64,000 bases of DNA, from assembly GCF_910592395.1 (NCBI RefSeq), contig NC_088314.1:10290001-10354000 (forward strand). Direction: 5' to 3'. Made by a program: the position numbers and the translations under genes. The DNA is from Lineus longissimus. Taxonomy: Eukaryota; Nemertea; Pilidiophora; Heteronemertea; Lineidae. Below the pieces are notes generated by a model. That model was not told the DNA's origin. It saw nothing but the letters and a program-made list of their open reading frames with translations, and ran no database searches. Of the stretch, positions 56,317-64,000 are shown in pieces; positions within the stretch are counted from its first letter, which is position 1, and the number at the start of each line of letters is the position of its first letter.

Positions 56317-57493
56317 TCAATTCCTAAAACACAATGTTGATATTGTTAGGTCCGTTATTTAACTGAGCTTCACCGCCAACATCGTAGATCTTAGTCAGTG
56401 CTAAACTGCCAACATCGTAGACCTACGTTCTATTAATTCTTTACACTCATCTCAGATGGCGTGTTGTTGGTATAATGGTTCCAGCCATCATCTGCTCAGT
56501 TTGCCTCACTTTGCACATGTTTTGGTCATTCTTTGCCATGTAGAGGGGGGTCATTCTACTATTGAAATGACGTAATTGATATTGAAACACGTGGCTCTTC
56601 TGCATAATGTGGGGAATCCCCCTTAGCGCATCAGGAGAGTGTTTTTGTGTATCCCACTCCAGAACAAAATACTATTGACCCAGGGAGGTAAAAAGGAGAC
56701 TTCTGAGATGAAAATAAGACAAGTTTGGTGAGTGTAGCTTATTTATGTCTGATGCCGGTAGTTTGGACTCATCATGTATCTGGGTGACGCCTTGGGTCTC
56801 ACACCAGGAGCTCTTTTGCTGTCACGTTTGATGGATTTGATGAAACTGTGTCTCCATCTGTTGTTGAGCAGAGCAGTGATGGTAACTCTCGCTGTGATCA
56901 GGGAATCATAGGTCCCAGTTTGAAGGGGTTATCGCGTCTAGAAAAGGTATTTGAGGAGTTGAAAATCAGGAATGTGTTTAAAGTGTATATATTTATTATA
57001 CGAAGAATTAATAAAGTCTTTATTAATTCGTCATTATACTTAAAGTCTATGAATCTCAACTTACATCTCTAAACTGCTGTTTCTTACACTGAAATTGTTT
57101 TGTTTATCATGTTTATAGACATACATATTATACATTATCTACACGTGATGAATCTCATTTGTTGAAGGTCATTTGGTTTGACTGTGCAGAACTTTTCTAT
57201 TGGTGTTAATCATCAGCTGTTACATCTGTTACAGCTGTTACATGTATTAACAGTTTTTATTAGCAGTTATCAGTAGATGATGTGCAATCTACTTCCATCG
57301 TGACCAGTGCTAGAAGATTTTCCCAATTGGTTACCAGTCTTGGCTTAAGGAATTGATACCGAACTGGAGGTATTGGTTGTCTCACTAAAACCGCTCGGGT
57401 GGAGCTAAAATGTCGACCAAAACCAAGGCCAACATTTTAGCTCCACCCATGCTTTTGAAATGTCTGATCTGCTGTGATTCTTTATACATTTAT
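56317..57493. other. Intergenic sequence
   Basis: No gene recognised. 57345-57450 repeats the GGAGCTAAAATG / CATTTTAGCTCC inverted motif related to 9379-9535. Confidence 0.45.
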
Positions 57494-57590
57494 ATCAGTC
57501 CGGGAAATGTTAGAATTCAGGTACGTATCGGAATTCAGATACCCATATCAGAATTCAGATGCCCCATATCAAAATTCGGATACCCCTTAA

Positions 57591-58597
57591 AGGCCATAAC
57601 TCAAGGTTTTTTGCCATTTTCTGCTGTAAGACGATTTCAAAAGTGTACCTAACACTTTGTACAATACAGAAAACCAAATGCAATTAGCTCCATCCATTTT
57701 GAAGATATAGCCAATTATGTGTTTGACAACTTGATTACCTAATCAGGCTAGCAACTGGCTTGTTAGAGCCAGGCGACAGTTTCAGCAAAAGTTGTGATGT
57801 AGATCAGGCCTCTGTACATGTCATGCAATCATAAAAGCAGGAGGGCCTTAATTAATTATGCACACCTGGAAGTAATGTGTTTCATTCACTATGGTGTATT
57901 GTGTGGCTCCGAATTGTGTCAAGGATAGCACAAAGAACAATCGAATGACGGATGGGACCCATTTTCATGAATTTCCAAAGCCAGTTGAACGAGAGAGGAG
58001 GAAACTGTGGATTCGGAAGTGCAAACGTTTGGAGTGTTGGAAGCCTGGGCCTTCGGCCAAACTTTGCAGTGATCACTTTATCGATATGGATTATCACATG
58101 AAGCCGGATATCTGCATCTAACTGAATATTAAATGCCACTTGTTAAAAACAGCTGTTCCATCTGTATTCGATTTGACCAACCCCACTTACATGCGACAGC
58201 CTCCAAAGGAACGTTCGTTAGCCAAAAAACGTAAACTCTCATTATGATCTAGTGATATTAATGGCTCGAACATGTACGGCTCAACGTTTAAATATCCTTC
58301 TGTATCGACCAAAACATCCTCAAATTCACTGCTCTCACTCTCTGAACTGTATGCGGAAGCCATCTTGCTTTGTTCTGACTGGCCTGATCTACGTCATCAA
58401 AAAATCCCTAGCGGCCACATGTGGAACTAATCTAAAGTTGTGTGTGGTGGGAAATTCAAATAGTTTAAAATTGAAAATTGAAATAACTAAATAATGACTT
58501 TATTATTAGAATTTTTTTAATGTCTGGGATCTTGTTTTTTAACCCTCAACATATTTCATGAGTATCAAGCATGTTTTCAAACCTAGATATATGGCCT
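57591..58597 (+). mobile_element. THAP-coding TTAA transposon, copy A
   Basis: 1007 bp, ends AGGCCATAACTCAAGG / CTAGATATATGGCCT, TTAA at 57587-57590 and 58598-58601. Carries a THAP frame on + and the acidic EPYMFEP frame on -. Not interrupted by DIRS or by the 609-bp MITE, so it preserves both empty sites. Confidence 0.8.
57891..58121 (+). CDS. THAP domain ORF in transposon copy A
   Basis: 76 codons, [20 protein letters not shown] to HMKPDICI then stop. It has the C-x4-C start (CVAPNC), the FP motif, the W of KLWIRKC, the CSDHF motif and a late P. This is a complete DNA-binding domain but lacks the transposase, so by itself it could only bind DNA. Probably the first exon of a transposase whose remainder is deleted. 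Confidence 0.6.
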   Translation: MVYCVAPNCVKDSTKNNRMTDGTHFHEFPKPVERERRKLWIRKCKRLECWKPGPSAKLCSDHFIDMDYHMKPDICI

Positions 58598-59064
58598 TTA
58601 ATCTTAGTAAAGGGCTTAATTGAAGGACATGCCAACTACCCACCCAGGGCTATCACCTTTGTGAAGACAGATGTTAGAGCTATTCTTGGCTTCCATTTCT
58701 AAAGCTGATCCCAGATTTTGGACCCCATCATTTGTGCCCTTTTTTGAACATACCGAATTCTTCAGTACAAATAATGTACACATATGATGCACAGGGAAAT
58801 GTACAGGAGCTGGATGTAATTGCTGCTTACAAGCAAACGCTCGGGAGAATTTACAAAAGCTGGTTTGACAGTGTTGTGCACATTTTTTTTACTAAATCAT
58901 GCAAACATAAACTGCTGTCCTATCTATGTTTCCTCCCCCAAATGGACATATTTGTAAAAATCTGGCCCAAAGTATCAGAATTCTGATACCCTAAGTATCC
59001 GAATTCTGATATGGGTATCTGAATTCGGATACGTATCTGAATTCTAACATTTCCCGAACTGATA

Positions 59065-60068
59065 TGAAGTTCCGTGTGTTCGAATATCCGTCCAGTGTGT
59101 TTGACTGTTTGTTCTCCTTTTGCATCTTGAAACTCTGAATAATTGTGAAAACTTGCTTTCAAAAACAGAAAAGCTTTCAGTTCTAATGTTCTATCATCGA
59201 AAACACTTTGTTGGAAAATCAATCTTCTTCAAATTTTGTCTGTGCACTACAAGACTTCATCAGAAAACGCCTTGGTCCTTGTTGATATTCAATGTTGCTT
59301 GAGAATTCTAAAGTTCGAATAATTTCTGTTGTTCAGACGAAACTTTGAACAACATTGAATTTCAAGGGTTGCTTGTGATAATAGAACCTTTAGACGATAT
59401 ATTTATAAAACCATGCTGACAAACCTGAATACCAAACCTCCAAACACCCTAAACTACCCTCTGCTGAAGGCCCTGGCCACCCCTAACTACCACTAAACTA
59501 CCCAGGGCCGTTTTGACCCGGTGTTTTGACTCTATTAAAGCAGGGCCGTTTTGACCAGGGGCCGTTCTGACTGGATACCGTTTGGATCTGTGATGTTCAA
59601 GTTATCAAGTGTTCTTTGGATCTCAAGTGGGACTTTGGCCGTTTTGCGCTATTACATCCCTTGTCTATGCTCCCTAATTTTTTCAGATTACCCGGAAAAT
59701 TATGTATATCTTCCTCTATTTACTAAAAGAATAAAATATAAAAATCTGTCATACCTTATCAGGTTTACATGTATCTTTCTTTACTTCTTTATAGGAGTTA
59801 TTCATTGTGACATGGCAATCATTTTTTGGACGGTGATAAAATTCCCTATTTCCTGATGTGATTTCCGTCATTTCCAAGATTAGCGCTGTTACCAGCGATC
59901 TTGTCATGTATGGCCGAGTGTAAAAGGCTAATAAGACTCTAACGAACGAAACCAATTTATCAAGCAACAAAAACACAGAAGCCATCTTGGCGTACAACAC
60001 AGAATTACATAGTCCCACCCTTTTAAGACAGACGGCGCTGCAGCATCGCTGCTTTGATTACAGTCTAA
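59065..60068. other. Intergenic sequence
   Basis: No gene, RNA or transposon recognised. GGGCCGTTTTGACC-type motifs repeat around 59510-59580. Confidence 0.4.
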
Positions 60069-60572
60069 AGCCCGCAGCACACTCGACGCCAATTTCGGCG
60101 TTCACAGGCGTTTTTTTCCGCAAGAGTCCTGAACGCCTGAAAAATCCCTAGTCTGCTACGAACGGCGTCGGCGAACGCGACTTGCCGCCACTTGCGACAA
60201 CTAAACGCCAAATATCTAACATGTTTGATTTTTGACGCGTGTCGCCGCGTTTGAACGCAAGAAGAAGCCAGGTGTGCTACGGATTGCCGTCGGCGGCGAG
60301 GCTATGGCCAATCAGCTTTCGTCTTGATGTCACATGATTTCGCGCTGCATGGCCAAGGATGGGTTAAAGTGGCGGAAAAGACGCTACTGGACGTCAATTC
60401 TGGGCAGGTGTGCTCTGACCGGGATCCACTGGCCGCGAACTTTGGCGTCGAGAGGCCAAATAAAATATAAAAATAAAATATAAAAATATGACAGATTTTT
60501 ATATTTTATTCTATATTTTTATTTTATATTTGATTCTTGTCGCCAAAGTTGGCGGCTAGTGTGCTGCGGGCT
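60069..60572. mobile_element. PIF/Harbinger-type MITE with AT-rich hairpin
   Basis: Ends AGCCCGCAGCACACTCG / AGTGTGCTGCGGGCT, flanked by TAA on both sides (60066-60068, 60573-60575), the TWA target of PIF/Harbinger. An AT-only hairpin of AAATATAAAA-type repeats lies at about 60459-60534. Confidence 0.78.
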
Positions 60573-61015
60573 TAAACCCTCCCTGGCTCATCCCATGTTT
60601 TATGAAATGAAAGTCCAAGTACACAAATCTTGTGAAACGGAATAACCGCAAATAAACATTACCACTGGTCCTAATTGGATCCTGCAAAGTCAATATGCAG
60701 GCGCTGCCAACGAGATGTCGGCCACTTCCACTCCGTAGCTTTCGATGCAGCCGGTTTACTCGCAAGCTCCTCGATGGCAGAAGGGGAGCATCTGTTTCAC
60801 AGATGAACTCGCTGAGGGTACCCGCCACAGGGCGATCCCCCACAAATATACTTAGCCAGTAGTGACATATTTAGATCTCTGCCAGGTGAGTCCATTTAAA
60901 AATATGTTAATATATTTGATTTTTTTAACTGCTCACAATAGATGTAATTTTCGGAATGTCTAGGGCAGTTAACTGTTTGGTATGATGCTGTTGATGTTGT
61001 TGGCCTGAGACGATT

Positions 61016-61393
61016 CTAATAAAGCAAGGTCACATGCCCTAGAGACATACAATGACAGCCGAAGGTCAACACAGGGCGAACGGCTGCCTTCCGTTGATAT
61101 GTTTTAGCTTCTGTTTTAAGACCGGGGAAACATAACCCAGAATTGGATAGACTGTACATGTATGCCTTACGTCTGGCTGCTGATAATCTGTTATTAACAT
61201 GCGTAGAACTGTTTAGATCAGCACGAAAATTAATCCCCGATACATCAATATTGTCTGCATCGTTAACAGCATGGGGACCCAGAGTCCATCTAGGAGGGGT
61301 ACGAAAATTATCTCTTTCGAAAACAATACACTTAGTTTTTGCAAAACCGAAAACAAATCTATTACTATACATGTAAAATGTAACATGTAGCAA
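61016..61393 (-). pseudogene. LINE reverse-transcriptase fragment
   Basis: Frame with FGFAKTKCIVFERD, WTLGPHAVND, STHVNNRLSAARRKAY, SNSGLCFPGLKTEAKTY and AAVRPVLTFGCHC. This is the stretch after the YxDD site in non-LTR retrotransposon RTs (K-T-K, W-x-LG, R..A, Y....RPVL..G). The catalytic half is absent. Confidence 0.6.
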
Positions 61394-61484
61394 ACCTATA
61401 TACTATACATGTAGCATGTTTCTCAACCAGCATGAATTCCTAACCACCAAATATCTATACAGTGAGCACAATAGACCCTGGCCT

Positions 61485-62197
61485 TTTAGCTCACCTTTCA
61501 GGGGAGCTTATACAATACTGTGGCGTCCGTCCGTTGTCGGCAGCGTCCGTCGTCGTTTACTTTTGACAAAAGAGTGGCACGTTTTTTAACCACTTGACCC
61601 AGAAGATTCATACTTGGTGTGTGGGTACCCATAGGCAAGACCTTCTTTCAAAATGAAAATTAGCGCAATTTTACTGCTTGCCTGCAATATAAGTGGCACT
61701 CTTTGAAAATCTATTTTTGACTGTATCTTATGAACGCTGCTAGCTAGAATCATAAAATTTATGCCGTAGATGCACCTCATAAGGATGCTCGAAATATAAC
61801 CCAGGTTTTTGATTTGACCTACTTTTCAAGGTCACAAAGGTCAAAGTTTGCTATCGGCATCGCTGTAAGGTAATAGAGGCACGTTTCGACACCACTGGTG
61901 TTACTGACTTGAAATCTTGTAAATATGTACCCCTAGGTCAAATGACCTCCGAGACTAAATTTCCATGTGATTTGATTCATGGATAGGCCACCAGGGCGGC
62001 ATAACCTGTAACACAAAAGGTGCTATTTCACCTGAGCTAAAGGCTGGATCATTTATACATCTAGTAAGGATATATGACATAATACCTGTGTTTTTGATTT
62101 GACGAATTTTTCAAGATCAAAGAGGTCAACTTAAAAAATTTCAACAAACATAGCACGTTTTCTTACTAGACCTAGATCATTTCAAACTTGTACAAAT
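61485..62197. repeat. GCTCACC-type interspersed repeat
   Basis: Starts TTTTAGCTCACCTTTCAGGG and contains GGCGTCCGTCCG, GATTTGACCTACTTTTCAAG and CACCAGGGCGGC. Interrupted or bounded by the LTR at 62198. Confidence 0.6.
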
Positions 62198-62394
62198 GTA
62201 AAGTACGAATACTTATGGTGGGGTCATGGGCATGCACTTACTCAACTCCAAGATATGAACTTAGAGAATAGGCTTTATTCTACGGGCGAACTAGCGTACA
62301 GGTCTTACTACACGGTAGATGCTGGAGAGAGAGAGAGATCGCTCCGCCTGCCTACTATGGGGCGCCTCGACAGCCATAATATGGCCCCGTCACA
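62198..62394 (-). mobile_element. Putative 3' LTR
   Basis: On the minus strand it starts TGTGACGGGGCC, just after a purine tract (TTAAAAAGGGGGACGTA, about 62396-62411), contains AATAAA (about 62270) and ends CTTTACA. 197 bp, TG...CA ends. The partner LTR is off the window, so this is not proven. Confidence 0.5.
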
Positions 62395-63268
62395 TACGTC
62401 CCCCTTTTTAAGAGATGTGTCCCACATCGATACAAATTCGGCTCCATCACCGTCCAATACGAGAGAGCAGCTCAAAATCACCTGCTGGCCGAGCAGGGAG
62501 AGCAATTTACAAAAACACCATCACATGTCTAAGGTTTCAGTAACCCACATGGAGGATTAAACAAAGTAGTACCCAAGGTACTGTACTCGAAGGATGCAGG
62601 GGTAAGCTACAGGTGCCCTAAAGTAGACTGTGTTACGGTGACCACTTCCCTCACTCCTCTCTCATCTACCTCACATAGTGCATTAAATCAGCAGTATTAA
62701 CGACTAGTCCAATGGACCGGATACACTCCTCAGTCCAGTATGTTGTACTTACACTAGCCAACCGTACCCTTAATTTTCAACATCTTATTTCCTAAAAATC
62801 TAATTCCAATAAATGCACAAAATTATAACTAGTAATTAAGCAACCTATTTTAACTCTGCATAGTCCAGCAAATCCAACGAATAAAAAATACTCATAGGTA
62901 TCAACTCAGTCAATTGTCATACCACTAAATCATCAATGAATGTCTTCCTCATTTCCTCCTGTCTACCTGATAGTTTGTCACAAATTTCCCCATTTCTGCC
63001 CAAATTCTCAAAACACTAAAACTTCTAGTAGGCCACCTGCACTACCCGCCAAGGTCAATGAGGTGTGTAAAGTCATAAATAGCTCAATCCCAGCATTGTC
63101 CATTAGCGCATTAAAACACACAGGCTCATTTAGACTCGGTCCGAAAGCGCAAAACACCACCTTAAACTGGTTCCAAGTCACAACACATTGAAAAAATCAT
63201 TGATTCACAATCCTTCATGAATATGCACTGAACCCGAAATTTTGACTCCACATCCTTCTTGAATATTG
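62395..63268 (-). other. Sequence between pol stop and putative LTR
   Basis: No coding domain seen on either strand. It would be the 3' untranslated part of the retrotransposon. Confidence 0.45.
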
Positions 63269-64000
63269 TCAGTATGTCCATCGAAGGGTTGAAACATTCC
63301 GTACATAGTCATGAAGATATACCGGTGCTCGCACTCCTCGTCCGCTCCTGGTCGTGGTAGGATCCGGTGCTGCCTCTATTTCCATATCTCCTTCCTGTGC
63401 CATTTGGTCAGCCTCTGGCCGACCAGCATCCTGTGGGGGTGGTACGTTTGCCGCTGGTATATTAGGAGGGGGTTCGCCCTCATCACGCTCGTCTAGAACT
63501 GGCAGCTGGTCCGCTGCATCGTGGTAATTGTCTTCATCTGGGGGTTCAAACTCAGCCTCTCCGCCCTGGTCCGAGTTGCTATCTGCAAGATCTTCCTGCG
63601 GATCATCTTCAGATGCTTGATCCGGTGGCTGGGCTGCGGGTAGGTCATCAGCTACCTCAGCATCGTGGTTTTCGTCTATGTCTTCTGCTAGTATTGGAGG
63701 TGGCCGGTCTGCAGGTAAACCCATGTCAACACCTGGCTCACCCTCCTCTGGTGCATTTTGCTCTTCTGCTACAACCGCTGGTTCCGTGGGAGGACCAGGA
63801 TCGGGGGTGACAGGTAACCCCATGCCACCGCCAAACCCTCCTCCAACTGGGCCAATTGGAAATGCCCCTATTGGGGAAAACATTCTCTGTGGAGCTTGAA
63901 CAGTAGGAGGATTTACCTCTGCTACATCTTCATGATTCTTATCGGTCAGTGGCCGTGGTATCCTTGGTGCCGCATATGGCTTCAGCCGATTGTGATGAAC
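63269..64000 (-). CDS. C-terminal end of a Ty3-type pol polyprotein, 5' end off window
   Basis: The frame is open from the window edge to a stop at 63269, 243 codons. It begins VHHNRLKPYAAPRIPRPL, the end of the integrase SH3-like fold in Ty3 elements (the H-x-x-RLKPY motif). An acidic, Pro-rich tail follows and then TTTRSGRGVRAPVYLHDYV, the common last motif of such polyproteins. ATG 63883 is internal. The long acidic tail is an extension of unknown role. Confidence 0.75.
   Translation of the reverse strand, partial: VHHNRLKPYAAPRIPRPLTDKNHEDVAEVNPPTVQAPQRMFSPIGAFPIGPVGGGFGGGMGLPVTPDPGPPTEPAVVAEEQNAPEEGEPGVDMGLPADRPPPILAEDIDENHDAEVADDLPAAQPPDQASEDDPQEDLADSNSDQGGEAEFEPPDEDNYHDAADQLPVLDERDEGEPPPNIPAANVPPPQDAGRPEADQMAQEGDMEIEAAPDPTTTRSGRGVRAPVYLHDYVRNVSTLRWTY

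Larger units (their letters stand above)
57494..59064. mobile_element. Outer palindromic element holding THAP transposon copy A
   Basis: About 90-bp inverted ends, ATCAGTCCGGGAAATGTTAG at the left and CTAACATTTCCCGAACTGAT at the right, rich in GAATTC/GATAC motifs. The THAP transposon is inserted near its left arm. Confidence 0.65.

Overview
This window looks like nuclear DNA of an animal, most likely a marine invertebrate. It has short exons with GT-AG introns, AT-rich introns packed with small inverted-repeat transposons, tRNA-derived SINEs with ATT tails, a DIRS retrotransposon and a Ty3-type retroelement. I cannot name the species. A lophotrochozoan or an invertebrate deuterostome would fit.

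One host gene fills most of the window on the + strand (3428-55825). By joining splice sites I read 26 exons whose lengths sum to 3648 bases, an unbroken frame of 1215 codons plus stop. The 5' end lies left of the window. The predicted protein has an F-box-associated (FBA) type domain, then a DUF4062 domain, a NACHT-type NTPase with Walker A GESGCGKSA and Walker B VIILDA, and C-terminal TPR repeats. From DUF4062 onward it resembles the nephrocystin-3 type. The FBA domain in front is the unusual part.

Layout: 1-3380, a 56-bp minisatellite; 3.4-14.4 kb, FBA exons; 14.35-16.14 kb, a 72-bp minisatellite grown from the end and 5' splice site of exon 6; 17-23 kb, DUF4062 exons; 23.1-23.6 kb, an 11-bp array; 24-39 kb, NTPase exons; 39.8-49.4 kb, a large intron holding a THAP-coding TTAA transposon split by a complete GC-rich DIRS retrotransposon; 49.4-55.8 kb, the last TPR exons; 56-62 kb, intergenic repeats including a second, DIRS-free copy of the THAP transposon; 62.2-64 kb, the 3' end of a Ty3-type LTR retrotransposon on the - strand.

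The strongest signals for a second look are exon 6, the DIRS locus and the fusion gene. Exon 6 starts with a regenerated 5' splice site (AG|GTAAGT), its skipping would break the frame, and its own donor has been copied about 25 times. The DIRS locus shows the filled site, the internal circle-junction copy and a paralogous empty site together, all agreeing on a 5-bp TTTTA core. The third is the FBA-DUF4062-NACHT-TPR fusion itself. Many transposon boundaries below rest on target-site duplications I could read directly.
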